Of a DNA stretch of 64,000 bases, positions 8,286-17,159 are shown in pieces (the stretch's first letter is position 1; every line of letters starts with the position of its first letter). The stretch spans positions 1-64,000 of the forward strand of contig CAJYPK010000059.1 of NCBI GenBank assembly GCA_913776615.1, read 5' to 3'. Under the pieces are notes generated by a model. The model was not told the origin of the DNA, searched no databases, and saw only the letters and a program-made list of their open reading frames with translations. Position numbers and translations under genes: made by a program. This DNA comes from an uncultured Hymenobacter sp. Lineage in GTDB: Bacteria; Bacteroidota; Bacteroidia; Cytophagales; Hymenobacteraceae.

Positions 8286-10904
8286 ATGTCTTCGCCTTCT
8301 GCTTCGGCCCCTTCGGCCGCCGATGCGCTAACTCCTGCTCAGCTGGCCGACCTACTGGCCCTGGCCAGCTTGTCGGAGCAAAATCCTAATCCTATCGTTC
8401 GGCTCGATGCCGGAGGGCGGCAGCTTTACGCCAACGCCGCCGCGCTGGCCCTCCGGCAGGGGCTCACCCCGGCCGAACAAGTCGTGGTTCGCCAGCAGTT
8501 GCGGCAGGCGGTGCAGCAGCACGACTACGCCCCCGAGATCCGGGTAGGTAAACGGTATTTCCTGGTGCAGAAGGCCTCCATCGTACCGCCCGAGGGTAGC
8601 ATTACGCTGTTTCTGGCCGAAACCACGGCCCGGGTGCAGGCCGAGCAGCAGCTGGCCGAGCAGCAGGCCCTGATGAGCGAGATTCTGGATACTACGCCCA
8701 GCATAGTTTTCGTGCGCGACGCCCAGCATCAAGTAGTCTTTGAAAACCGGGCCACTACCCGGCTGCGCCAGCGCACGGGCTACCTGCACCCGACCGAGGC
8801 GCAAGCCCCCACCCCCCGCCAGGCGGCCGAGTGGGATGCGTACATGGCTTCCGATGACCTGGTACTGGCTACTGGTGAGCCGATTTTGGAAGAATCGACT
8901 TCTACGCTAGCCTCGGGCGAGGTGCGCCATTTTTGCATCATCAAGCGCCTGCTGGTACGGCCCGACGGTAGCCGGCAGGTGCTGATCCTGGCCAACGATA
9001 TTACCGATGAGAAGCTGGCCAGCGATGCCCTGGCCCAACGCGAAAAGCAGTACCGCGACCTGATGATGCACTCGCAGGCGCTTATCTGCACCCACGACCT
9101 GCAAGGCACCATCCTCACGGCCAACCCCGCCGTGGCCGAGCTGGTGGGCCTGCCCCTGGCCGCCATGCCGGGCAATCGCCTGCAAGACCTGGTTGATTCC
9201 TCGCAGTTGGCTGGGGTTGATAAATACCTGGCTCGCTTTGCCCACACCGATAGTCAGCGCGGTACCATGACGCTGCCCGGCCCACGCTACCTGCTCTACG
9301 ACAACCACTTGGTGCGTGAGGACGGCCAGCCGCCCTACGTAATCGGCTACGGGCAGGACATTACCGAACGGGTGCTGGCCGAGCAGGCGCTACGCCGCGC
9401 TAAAACGGCGGCCGAAGCAGCCGTGCAGGCCCGCGAGAATTTCCTGGCCAACATCAGCCACGAAATTCGCACCCCTCTCAACGGGGTGCTGGGCATGGCC
9501 AGCCAACTGGCTAAAACGGCCCTCGATGCCCGGCAGCAGGATTTTGTGCGCACCATCCGGCACGCGGGGCAGCACCTGCTGCACGTCATCAACGACGTGC
9601 TCGACATGGCCAAAATCACCTCGGGCAAGCTGGAGCTGGAGGCCGTGGCCTTCAACCTCTGCGACTCGATGGGCGAGGCCCTGCGCCCGCTCGTGAACCA
9701 AGCCAAGGAAAAGGGGCTGCACTTTGCCGGTACGCCGCTGCGCACTACCTGCGCTTACCCCTGGGTGCTGGGCGACCCGCACCGCCTCAATCAGATTTTA
9801 CTTAATCTGGTGGCCAATGCCATCAAGTTTACCCCACCGGGCGGGCGCGTGGTGGTTATCGGCGAGCAAATCTCCGAAACGGCCACCACGCTCACGGTGC
9901 GCTTCAGTGTAGAGGATACGGGGATTGGCATTGCGGCCGACAAGCAGGGGCTTATCTTCGAAGGCTTTACCCAAGCGTACTCCGACACCACGCGGCGCTT
10001 TGGTGGTACGGGGCTGGGCCTCAGCATTTCGCGGGCACTCGTGCAGCAGCTGGGCGGCCAGCTCACGCTCGTGAGCGAGCTGGGCAAGGGCAGCACCTTC
10101 GCCTTCGAGCTTACCCTGCCCAAGGCTAATGCCCCGGCTCCCACCCCCCACGCTACCGATGCCTACGATACCGGCGCGCTGCGGGGCCGCCGCCTGCTGG
10201 TGGTCGAAGACAATGAAATCAACCGCACCGTGGCCCGCCTGCTCTTCGAGGGCTGGGGTGCCTACGTCGACGAGGCCGAGGACGGCCTGGCGGGCGTGGA
10301 GTGCGTACGCACTGCCCCCGAACCCTACGACGTCGTGCTGATGGATATTCAGCTGCCCGGCCTCAACGGGCTCGACGCCACGGCGGCCATCCGGGCGCTG
10401 CCCGATGCCTCGCGGGCGGGCTTGCCCATCGTGGCCCTCACGGCCAATGCCTTCCGGGCCGACCGCGACCGCTACCTGGCCGCCGGCATGAATGCCTGCC
10501 TGGCCAAGCCTTTTGAGGAAGAAGAAGTGTACCAAACCCTGGTGCAACTGCTTCCTGCCGCCGCCGCGGCCCCGAGCTACGACCTCACCAAACTACGCGC
10601 CCTGGCGCGGGGCCGCGAGGAGTTCGTGGTGAAAATCATCCGCTCGTTTCTGCGCAATATCCCCGACAGCCTGGCCAACCTACGCGCTGCCGCCAGCATC
10701 GGCAATTGGGATGAGGTAGCTAAAATCACGCACCACATCAAGCCCAGCCTCGAATCGGTCGGTGTGCCCCACGTCGCCGAGGCCGTGCAGCAGCTCGAAG
10801 CGGCTCTCCCTACCGATTACCCACACCTACCCACCGCCGCCGCGCACCTGGCCACGCAAGTGCAGCTAGCCCTGGCCCAACTCCCCCGTGAACTAGGTGA
10901 GTAG
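8286..10904 (+). CDS. Hybrid sensor histidine kinase (PAS-HisKA-HATPase-REC-Hpt)
   Basis: A soluble 872-aa phosphorelay kinase; no transmembrane segments are visible, so it senses a cytoplasmic signal. Three PAS-like segments occupy about residues 20-370. HisKA follows with phospho-His near 392 (NISHEIRTPLNG). The HATPase has LNQILLNLVANAIKF, DTGIGI and GGTGLGLSIS. The REC domain has its phospho-Asp near 687 (VLMDIQLPG) and ends at CLAKPFEEE. The Hpt domain carries its His near 816 (THHIKPSLESVG), with Pro where Gly is usual. The ATG at 8286 is preferred over an upstream start at 8247. It converges on the LytTR regulator gene, a plausible but unproven partner. Confidence 0.88.
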   Translation: MSSPSASAPSAADALTPAQLADLLALASLSEQNPNPIVRLDAGGRQLYANAAALALRQGLTPAEQVVVRQQLRQAVQQHDYAPEIRVGKRYFLVQKASIVPPEGSITLFLAETTARVQAEQQLAEQQALMSEILDTTPSIVFVRDAQHQVVFENRATTRLRQRTGYLHPTEAQAPTPRQAAEWDAYMASDDLVLATGEPILEESTSTLASGEVRHFCIIKRLLVRPDGSRQVLILANDITDEKLASDALAQREKQYRDLMMHSQALICTHDLQGTILTANPAVAELVGLPLAAMPGNRLQDLVDSSQLAGVDKYLARFAHTDSQRGTMTLPGPRYLLYDNHLVREDGQPPYVIGYGQDITERVLAEQALRRAKTAAEAAVQARENFLANISHEIRTPLNGVLGMASQLAKTALDARQQDFVRTIRHAGQHLLHVINDVLDMAKITSGKLELEAVAFNLCDSMGEALRPLVNQAKEKGLHFAGTPLRTTCAYPWVLGDPHRLNQILLNLVANAIKFTPPGGRVVVIGEQISETATTLTVRFSVEDTGIGIAADKQGLIFEGFTQAYSDTTRRFGGTGLGLSISRALVQQLGGQLTLVSELGKGSTFAFELTLPKANAPAPTPHATDAYDTGALRGRRLLVVEDNEINRTVARLLFEGWGAYVDEAEDGLAGVECVRTAPEPYDVVLMDIQLPGLNGLDATAAIRALPDASRAGLPIVALTANAFRADRDRYLAAGMNACLAKPFEEEEVYQTLVQLLPAAAAAPSYDLTKLRALARGREEFVVKIIRSFLRNIPDSLANLRAAASIGNWDEVAKITHHIKPSLESVGVPHVAEAVQQLEAALPTDYPHLPTAAAHLATQVQLALAQLPRELGE

Positions 10905-10966
10905 TGAGTAGTGAGCGGTGAGTTATTTACTGTAGATAACTCACCGCTCACTACTCACTACTCACC
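10896..10966. terminator. Perfect 31-bp-arm hairpin between convergent genes
   Basis: Left arm 10896-10926 and right arm 10936-10966 are exact complements with a 9-nt loop. The arms contain repeated GTGAGTAGTGAGTAGTGAG units. The kinase stop codon lies inside the left arm. It probably terminates both the kinase and the LytTR gene. Confidence 0.8.
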
Positions 10967-10968
10967 GA

Positions 10969-11691
10969 TTACAGGCTGCGCAGGTGGCGGGTAAATTCTT
11001 CCTGGTACGATTTACCCACGGGCACCTCGTAGGGACCAAGCTTGAGCATATTGTCTTCGATGGCCTCGATGCGGCGCACGTTGACGATGTAGGAGCGATG
11101 CACCCGCACGAAGTGAGCGAAGGGCAGGCGCTCGATTAGTGCTTTGAGCGTGAGATAGATAATGTGCTTTTGCGTAGTCGTGACTAGTACCGAATACGTC
11201 GAGAGAGCCTCGATATACAGTACCTCATCGAAGTTGACCTTGATGGTCTTCGTCCCGACTTTTACGAACAGCTCAGAAGCGGGCTCGGCCGCTTTGGCCG
11301 GCAACGCGGGGGCCGCCGGGCGCTGGGCCAGCACCTTACCGATCGCCTGGCTAAAGCGCGCAAACTCTACGGGCTTCACTAAGTAATCGACAACTTGTAA
11401 TTCGAAGGCGGCCACCGCAAAGTCGCGGTGCGTAGTTACCAGCACGATGGCCGGAGCGGGCTTGGGCAGTAGCTTGGCCAGTTCCAGCCCATTGAGCGTA
11501 GGCATTTCTACGTCGAGCAGAATGAGGTCGCAGCGGCCACCGTTGCGAAAAAACGCCAGGGCTTCGAGGGCCCCCGGCAGCGAAGCCACCAGTTCTAGCT
11601 CGGGCGTTAGATCCACCAAATGCTCCAGGGTCAGGCGGTTGATTTCATTGTCGTCGACAATGATGCAGGTAAGGCGGTTGGAAGGCGACAT
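10969..11691 (-). CDS. LytTR-family response regulator
   Basis: Transcription factor with an N-terminal receiver and a C-terminal LytTR DNA-binding domain, 240 aa. The receiver has acidic residues IIVDDNEINR, phospho-Asp60 in LILLDVEMPT, and the conserved Lys in YLVKPVEF. The LytTR part (about 140-240) shows LFVKVGTKTIKVNFDEVLYI and the FVRVHRSYIVN motif. The ATG at 11691 gives a standard length; the upstream extension is rejected as unconserved. It converges on the hybrid kinase. LytTR regulators commonly pair with LytS-type kinases, and none is present here. Confidence 0.9.
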   Translation of the reverse strand: MSPSNRLTCIIVDDNEINRLTLEHLVDLTPELELVASLPGALEALAFFRNGGRCDLILLDVEMPTLNGLELAKLLPKPAPAIVLVTTHRDFAVAAFELQVVDYLVKPVEFARFSQAIGKVLAQRPAAPALPAKAAEPASELFVKVGTKTIKVNFDEVLYIEALSTYSVLVTTTQKHIIYLTLKALIERLPFAHFVRVHRSYIVNVRRIEAIEDNMLKLGPYEVPVGKSYQEEFTRHLRSL

Positions 11692-11959
11692 CTTGTGGCG
11701 GGCAGCGTGGGATACCCCGCTGCGAGATGGGCGGGGCGCAATGAGCCCGCAAGCTACTAGCGCCTGCCCGTAAGACAGCGCGGCCGGGAAGCTCATGGCC
11801 GGGCACCAGCGCCCAGCGGAACCCCGAATTATTAGAATCTCCCGGCAGGCAAAAGCGGCGCTGAAAGTAGTCCAACAACTACTTGTACCTCAGCAAATTC
11901 TTGTCATTCAACGAGCTAGGCACCGGTATTTTTCACGCAATGCAGCCGGGCCAGCAAGC

Positions 11960-12772
11960 TTACAATTGGATCTCGCCGCGCAAAAAAGTTATTGCGTAGC
12001 CCCCAATATCTACGCGGTCGCCGCGCAGGCGGCACCAGAGCTCGCCGCCCCGCGCCGATTCCTGGCGGGCAAAAAGGTCCGCTTTACCGAGCTTCGCAGC
12101 CCAAAACGGAATGAGCGTACTGTGCGCCGAGCCGGTGACGGGGTCTTCGGGCACGCCCACCTCGGGCGCAAAAAAGCGCGACACAAAATCGACGCCATTT
12201 GTGCCGGGCGCGGTGGCAATGAGGCCGATGTACCCCAGGTCGACCAGGGCCGCAAAGTCGGGTTTCAGAGCCAGCACGTCGGCGGCGTGGGCAAACTCCA
12301 CTACCAAATCGCGCGAGGCCAGCACGGCCAGCGGGGTGGCCGCGCCGGGGCCGAGCGAGCGCAGCAGTACCGTCGGGTGCTCGGCCGGGGCCAGGGGGCG
12401 GGGCGGGCGGCTTGGGAAATCGAGCACGAGGCGGCCGTCGGTCTCGCGCCGCACTTTCAACAGGCCGCTTTTGCTCTGGAAGGTGATTTCGGGCTTGGGA
12501 TAGCCGCGCTCATTCCACAGCACGTGGGCGCTGGCCAGGGTAGCGTGCCCGCACAAGTCAATTTCGAAAGTGGGCGTAAACCAGCGCAGGTGAAAATCAG
12601 CCTCTTCACCATCCAGCGGAATGAAAAAGGCCGTTTCGGCCAGGTTGTTTTCGGCCGCTATCTGTTGCATGGTTTCGGCGGGCAGCCACTCGGTGAGCGG
12701 GCACACGGCGGCGGGGTTGCCGGTAAAGGGCCGGCGAGCGAAGGCATCGACCTGATAGAGGGGAGTCGTCAT
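11960..12772 (-). CDS. PhzF family isomerase/epimerase-like protein
   Basis: Member of the PhzF fold (diaminopimelate epimerase-like), 270 aa. Diagnostic features are the N-terminus YQVDAFARRPFTGNPAAVCPL, the AAENNLAETAFF motif with the catalytic-type Glu, FEIDLCGHATLASAHVL, and the C-terminal EDPVTGSAHSTLIPFWA. No phenazine genes are nearby, so a true phenazine role is unlikely; most members have unknown substrates. Monocistronic, with a terminator at 12832-12866 shared with the upstream cold-shock gene. Confidence 0.88.
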   Translation of the reverse strand: MTTPLYQVDAFARRPFTGNPAAVCPLTEWLPAETMQQIAAENNLAETAFFIPLDGEEADFHLRWFTPTFEIDLCGHATLASAHVLWNERGYPKPEITFQSKSGLLKVRRETDGRLVLDFPSRPPRPLAPAEHPTVLLRSLGPGAATPLAVLASRDLVVEFAHAADVLALKPDFAALVDLGYIGLIATAPGTNGVDFVSRFFAPEVGVPEDPVTGSAHSTLIPFWAAKLGKADLFARQESARGGELWCRLRGDRVDIGGYAITFLRGEIQL

Positions 12773-12831
12773 GGGAAGTCAAGGACGCACGGGCAACCGG
12801 CAGGGCTGCGGCCGATACGCCAACCAGGGCG

Positions 12832-12866
12832 TAAAAAAGCCCGGCCGGCGTACCGGACAGGCTTTT
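12832..12866. terminator. Terminator downstream of the cold-shock gene
   Basis: Arms AAAAGCC/GGCTTTT with an inner CCGG/CCGG pairing and flanking A and T runs, so it could work in either direction. It separates csp from phzF-like. Confidence 0.65.
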
Positions 12867-12897
12867 CAGTTGCCGAAGCGGCGAAGGTCAGCGGTAC

Positions 12898-13089
12898 TTA
12901 AACCAACGATACTTTAACGGCGTTAGGGCCTTTTTTGCCCTGAGCCACTTCAAACTGAACTTTGTCGTTCTCGCGAATTTCATTGATAAGGTCGGTTACG
13001 TGCACGAACACGTCCTCGCCGGTGCTATCCAATTTGATAAAGCCAAAGCCTTTGGTTTCGTTGAAGAATTTTACGGTTCCTGTCTGCAT
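12898..13089 (-). CDS. Cold-shock domain protein (CspA family)
   Basis: A 63-aa single cold-shock domain that binds single-stranded RNA or DNA and acts as an RNA chaperone. RNP1 is KGFGFI (residues 13-18) and RNP2 is VFVHV (about 28-32). The opening MQTGTVKFFNETKGFGFI is typical of Bacteroidota Csps. Normal length. The upstream 200 bp holds a small GC hairpin in the leader but no clear promoter box. Monocistronic. Confidence 0.95.
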   Translation of the reverse strand: MQTGTVKFFNETKGFGFIKLDSTGEDVFVHVTDLINEIRENDKVQFEVAQGKKGPNAVKVSLV

Positions 13090-13297
13090 AGTGCTAGAAG
13101 AAAAGGTGGTGATAAAGCAAGCAGCAGCGAACCTATCTGACTAAACAGCCCGCAGGCTGCGTAATGGTACTGAAACGGGGCAATTTGCCTTGAATTGCCT
13201 AAAGGTACTCCGCATTTGCTGCCCCACTGGACCGAGGCTAATGTTCTGGTCAGCGGGCAGCAAGTATTTATCCTCTACTTTCTTCTTTTCCTTCCCT

Positions 13298-13570
13298 ATG
13301 GCGACCGATTATCAGCCCATCGACTGCAATTTTTACGACGAGCTGGAGGCCCTAGCCACCCGAAAAAAGCAGGTGTACTTACAGTACTTCAACGATTTGC
13401 GTCAGCTTTGCCAGGGGCCGGCCACGTTCAAGACCTTCTTCGTGCGCGACCACGTCGAGTATGCGCAGCTGGCCTCGGGCGAGGAAATCCGCCTCGACCA
13501 CATTATTCGCATCGACGATCAGGCCGCGCCGGGCTTCGGCGAGTACCCCGATTTTCGCTGCGGCTGCTAG
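13298..13570 (+). CDS. Rof-like Rho-binding antiterminator
   Basis: A 90-aa protein resembling Rof/YaeO, which binds the Rho RNA-binding site and inhibits termination. The match is YQPIDCNFYDELEALAT at the start, then DHVEYAQLASGEEIRLDHII, paralleling the enterobacterial pattern of PI.C..YD.LE and ..RLD.I. The middle (RKKQVYLQYFNDLRQL) departs from Rof, so the fold assignment is inference from two motifs. The ATG at 13298 is chosen because similarity starts there; a longer frame upstream begins with TTG and has no conserved features. A terminator at 13598 separates it from the convergent gene. Confidence 0.65.
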   Translation: MATDYQPIDCNFYDELEALATRKKQVYLQYFNDLRQLCQGPATFKTFFVRDHVEYAQLASGEEIRLDHIIRIDDQAAPGFGEYPDFRCGC

Positions 13571-13597
13571 GTAGCCCCGCTCTTCCGATAATAAAAG

Positions 13598-13619
13598 CGC
13601 CGGACCTTGCGGGTCCGGC
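13598..13619. terminator. Hairpin terminator between convergent genes
   Basis: Stem GCCGGACC/GGTCCGGC with a short loop, located between the Rof-like gene and the convergent coiled-coil gene. Confidence 0.7.
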
Positions 13620-13648
13620 ACCGGAATAAAGGAGCGGGCAGCTGGGGC

Positions 13649-14500
13649 CTAGTGGTGAGCCAGCATATTCTTATCGCGTTGAATCTCCCGCTGCTCGCGC
13701 ACCTTTTGCAGGCGCTCGCGGGCCAGCTCGCGCTTGTCCTGGGCTTGCTCCTGGTGGGCGACTTTGGCCTCCTGGCGGTCGGCCTTGAGGTCGGCTTTGT
13801 TGGCGGCCAGCTTGTCGGTAGTTTTCTCGGCGGCGGCTTTGTCTTTGGCCAGGGTGGCCTCGTGGTGCTTGTAGGCTAGCTCGTCTTTGTGCAGCGAGGT
13901 CTTGTCGGTCTGGCACTGCTTGGTGTCGCGGGCCAGCAGCTGGCGATCGTGCTCGCGGGTGCCCAGGTCCTTGGTCAGCTTTTCTTTGGCGGCGGTCAGG
14001 CTGGCTTTGGCGGTGGTTAGCGCCTGTTCGTCGGCCTCCTTCTGGGCTTGGGGCGCACCGGCTTTTACGTCGGCCAGTACTTTGGCGGCGTCCGTTTTCA
14101 CGGTGCTGCGGTCGCCTTGCAGGGCGGTGCGGTCGGCGGTCAGGGCTTGGTTATCACTTTTGAGCAGGGTGTTATCGGTGTGCTCGTTGGCGCGGTCGAG
14201 CTTGAGGTCGGCGTGGTCGCGGGCGATATCGTGGCGGCTATGCTGCACGTCGGCGCGCTGCTCGCGCAGCGCTTTTTCCAACGCCGCTACCCGCTTTTCC
14301 TCCGCCTTGATGGTCGCCTTATCGGCGGTGATATCGGCGGCGTCCTTGCGCAGGCTGGCCTGGGTGCTGGCAATTTCAGTTTCCAGCTTGGCAATCTGCT
14401 CCTTGGTTTGCTGGAGGCTGTGCTCGTCCTGTTGCAAGGTTTGGGCCTGGCTGGCGTAGCTGCCGCAGCACACGAGGGCGGCCAACATAATCTTTTTCAT
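13649..14500 (-). CDS. Secreted long coiled-coil protein, 283 aa
   Basis: A signal peptide (residues 1-20, ending ASQAQ) is followed by an almost continuous, highly charged helix rich in Lys, Asp, Ala, Leu and Gln, with repeated patterns such as LKLDRANEHTDNTLLKSD and ALTADRTALQGDRSTVKTD. Heptad-like spacing of Leu and Ala supports a rod-like coiled coil in the periplasm. There is one Cys in the mature region. It resembles no enzyme; a structural or cell-envelope spacer role is a guess. The ATG at 14500 precedes the signal peptide; a longer upstream frame is rejected. Confidence 0.7.
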   Translation of the reverse strand: MKKIMLAALVCCGSYASQAQTLQQDEHSLQQTKEQIAKLETEIASTQASLRKDAADITADKATIKAEEKRVAALEKALREQRADVQHSRHDIARDHADLKLDRANEHTDNTLLKSDNQALTADRTALQGDRSTVKTDAAKVLADVKAGAPQAQKEADEQALTTAKASLTAAKEKLTKDLGTREHDRQLLARDTKQCQTDKTSLHKDELAYKHHEATLAKDKAAAEKTTDKLAANKADLKADRQEAKVAHQEQAQDKRELARERLQKVREQREIQRDKNMLAHH

Positions 14501-14764
14501 GAGCGAGGTTGAAAACGGGGTGAATGAACAGGAAACGGTGAAAATCAGCCGGCCCGGGTGGGCGAGCCGACGGCTACCGGCCGGCCGCAACGGCCGGTAG
14601 CCACCCGCCAGGCCGTTGCGGCCGGCCCGGCCGGGGAGCGCCGCCCGCCGGGGAGGCTGGGAGGGCAAGCGCGTTGGTTGGAGCGGGAGCAGCGGCCGGG
14701 GTTTAACCCAGTTTTCAAAAATATTTCTACAACTACTTATTAATCAAAGCTTCACTAAAACTGT

Positions 14765-15664
14765 TTAATGCCCGTACAGGCTGTAGCTGAGTGAGAAGCT
14801 GAAATAACTCTTGTTGCTGAAGCCAGCGGCCTCATCCTCGTGCGGGAGCTTGATGGGCAACACGTAGTTGTAAGTGGCCCCGAACGTGACGTGGCCCACC
14901 CGCACCTTCACGGGCAGGGCCAGATTCCAGCTCATCAGACCGAAATTGGTTGTTTCCTCGGTGACGGGCTGACTGGCCGGAGTGGCCCCTTTTTTGGGCT
15001 TTTTGGTCTTGGAAACCTCCACGACCTTGGCCGGAAAAACCTGGTAGCTGGTGTTTTGGGTGCCGATGGTGGCCGACAGGCTGGGTAGCACAAACAGTTT
15101 GTCGATAAAGCCCAGGTGCTTCCAGGCGTGGTAGCCCGAGAGCGAGGGTGCCAGGCGGTGCCCGGTGCGGCCGCCCCCGAATAACAGCGCGTAGCTGCTA
15201 CCCAGGCTCACGGGGCCCACGTCGTAGCTCAGCAACAGCCCAGCGGTATTGCCCAGCACGGCGGGGCCGCTTTGGTTGTAGACGTAGTGGTCGTATGATA
15301 CGTTATACAGCAGCCTGCTACCTAGCATATTGCCGTAGCCCAGCGAAAAATCGGTAAGCGTGTAGGCCGGCACCTCCTGGCTATAAAAGCTACCCGAAAC
15401 GCCCGCGTAGGCCCCGCTGCGGTGGTTGTACGTCAGCGAGGGAGTAGTGATGCTTTGCCGCACCCCGTAGTCGCGCCCCGCAAACAGCGCCCGCGTGGCG
15501 TGATCGAGCCGCAGCACCAGCTGCGAGGAAAGCCCCGCCGGCCGCCCCGCCAGCGAGTCGGGACGGGGCGTGCCGGGCGTTTGCGCGTTAGCCCCGAGCG
15601 GGGCGGCCAGGCCGCAGCCCACCAGGGTATTCAAACAGAGCAACCACTTGGCCACCATGCACAT
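14765..15664 (-). CDS. Predicted outer-membrane beta-barrel protein
   Basis: A 299-aa exported protein. The signal peptide ends near GANAQ. It is followed by alternating amphipathic strands with aromatic residues (SLGYGNMLGSRLLYNVSYDHYVYN, split by glycines) and a C-terminus ending in FSFSLSYSLYGH, the Phe/Tyr/His end typical of barrels. It contains a Lys/Pro-rich loop (SKTKKPKKGATPAS). The start is ATG at 15664 or 15658. The 264-bp gap to the coiled-coil gene holds only GC-rich inverted repeats (14570-14640). Function unknown. Confidence 0.65.
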   Translation of the reverse strand: MCMVAKWLLCLNTLVGCGLAAPLGANAQTPGTPRPDSLAGRPAGLSSQLVLRLDHATRALFAGRDYGVRQSITTPSLTYNHRSGAYAGVSGSFYSQEVPAYTLTDFSLGYGNMLGSRLLYNVSYDHYVYNQSGPAVLGNTAGLLLSYDVGPVSLGSSYALLFGGGRTGHRLAPSLSGYHAWKHLGFIDKLFVLPSLSATIGTQNTSYQVFPAKVVEVSKTKKPKKGATPASQPVTEETTNFGLMSWNLALPVKVRVGHVTFGATYNYVLPIKLPHEDEAAGFSNKSYFSFSLSYSLYGH

Positions 15665-15817
15665 TGCTAGCAGAGGGGTGAGGGAGCCGCCCCGCTGGCA
15701 CGTTGGCAACGCATCAGGCCCGGGCACTCCGTACCGGGTGAGATGCCGAAGATGGCGTCGCGTTTAACTGAGGTGTTATTTCATGGGTCGCAGTTTGCGG
15801 GAGCCACACCATATACA

Positions 15818-15917
15818 GGGTATGGGGGTAGGTGGGTAAGAGTTTAGCAGGTTTAAAGCTATTCCCCTTTTAAACCTGCTAAACTCTTACCCGCCTACCC
15901 TCCTACCCCCATACCCT
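15818..15917. terminator. Large hairpin after the photoproduct-lyase-type gene
   Basis: About 40-bp imperfect arms (AGGGTATGGGGGTAGG outer, TTTAGCAGGTTTA inner) around a short loop, six bases past the 3' end of the radical SAM gene. Probably a terminator or repeat element. No gene was seen in 15665-15922. Confidence 0.65.
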
Positions 15918-15922
15918 ACTTT

Positions 15923-17050
15923 CTACGTCCAGTACTGCACCGGCGCGTGGGGGAACCGCCGCTGCCATTCCTGGTAAAACCACGCCTTGAGCTCCTTCAT
16001 GGTCGGCAGGTCGTACACGTATTTAAGGCCGCCAAACTTATTGCGCTTCACGGCGCGGGTACTTTCGTCGAGGTCGAGGCTCGTGTTGGGGTACCAGCCC
16101 AGCAGCACTTCCTTGGAGCCGGGCGTGAAGCGGTGGGTGATGAACTCCACGGTGAGGTCGCAGTCGAAATCGAAGGCCGCTTGCAGGCGGTCGAACAGCT
16201 GGCCATAGTGCAACTGCCAGTCGGGCAAGGGCATAATGGGCGCCAGCACCACGCCCACCGGGTAGCCCCCGCCGCCCTGGGCCACCGGCAGGGCCAGCCG
16301 CCGCAGCGCCTGGATGCGCGCCTCCACGCTGGCCGTACCGCCTTCGAGCTGACGGGCCAGCGGCTCGGCGTTGAGCGAGGCGCGGGCGCGGGTGCGGCCC
16401 TGGTGCGGCAGGCCCAGCAGGCTATCTACGTGGTCGTATTTGCTCACGAAGCGCAGGCGCGCGCCCTCGCGGCCGGCGAAGTAGCGCACCGTCTCGGCCA
16501 GCGCGCCGGTGAGGTGCTCGATGCCCAGCACGTCGGTGTAGCAGCTGGCCTCGAAGCTCACGGGGCGGTCGGCCCGCTCGTAGAGCTGGGTGTTGGTCAA
16601 GAGCTTGGGCAGATTGGCGAAGGCGCGCACCACGGGCGGGCCGCTCAGACTGCCGGCCAGGTAGCAGTACTGGCAGTGCGCGGGGCAGCCCTCGGCGAGG
16701 TTGAGCTGGTAGTCGGCCGAGGGGGGCGTGGGCTGGAGGCGCAGCGCCCCGGCGGGGGCGTTGACCACGGCCAGGGTAGTTTTGGCGGCGCGGTAGGTGG
16801 CGCGCTCGTCTTCGCCGCGCAGGCCGGTGAGGCGGTTGCTTTTGAGCAGCTCAATGGGCAGGTCCAGGGCCTGGGCGCGGGCCAGGATTTGCTGGCCGTA
16901 GTCTTCCTGCAAGGCATCGGGGGTGAAGAGCACGCGCTGGGGCAGCCACAGCTTGGCGCCGTGCGTGCGCGGGGCGCTCGGCTCGGCGGGGGCCAGCGGG
17001 CGCGGTGTTTCGGGGGCGTTGAGGACGGGCAAAAAGAGATTGGTCTGCAT
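15923..17050 (-). CDS. Spore photoproduct lyase family radical SAM enzyme
   Basis: A 375-aa radical SAM protein of the SPL family, which reverses the thymine dimer 5-thyminyl-5,6-dihydrothymine. The 4Fe-4S motif is CPAHCQYC with Cys122, Cys126 and Cys129, matching the CX3CX2C spacing of SPL. Cys170 in FEASCYTDVLGIEHLTG aligns with the catalytic H-donor Cys141 of the Bacillus enzyme, 41 residues past the cluster here. No sporulation genes are expected in this lineage, so the lesion repaired or the true substrate is uncertain. It is divergent from the acetyltransferase gene at 17160. Confidence 0.8.
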   Translation of the reverse strand: MQTNLFLPVLNAPETPRPLAPAEPSAPRTHGAKLWLPQRVLFTPDALQEDYGQQILARAQALDLPIELLKSNRLTGLRGEDERATYRAAKTTLAVVNAPAGALRLQPTPPSADYQLNLAEGCPAHCQYCYLAGSLSGPPVVRAFANLPKLLTNTQLYERADRPVSFEASCYTDVLGIEHLTGALAETVRYFAGREGARLRFVSKYDHVDSLLGLPHQGRTRARASLNAEPLARQLEGGTASVEARIQALRRLALPVAQGGGGYPVGVVLAPIMPLPDWQLHYGQLFDRLQAAFDFDCDLTVEFITHRFTPGSKEVLLGWYPNTSLDLDESTRAVKRNKFGGLKYVYDLPTMKELKAWFYQEWQRRFPHAPVQYWT

Positions 17051-17106
17051 TAATTACTCAACGCCAGCCGGACCGTAATGGGTCGTTTTAGGGCGGTTTT
17101 GCATCT

Positions 17107-17114
17107 TATTTTTG
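17107..17114 (+). promoter_or_regulatory. -7 box TATTTTTG
   Basis: Perfect TAnnTTTG element 45 bp before the ATG at 17160, giving a leader of about 40 nt. Confidence 0.5.
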
Positions 17115-17159
17115 CCGCTTGTCTTCAGCCTTTTAGCCCGATCCAAGTTTCTTTTTTCG

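Noticed and set aside
11960..12772. Phenazine biosynthesis
   Set aside because: Only a PhzF-fold protein is present, with no other phz genes.
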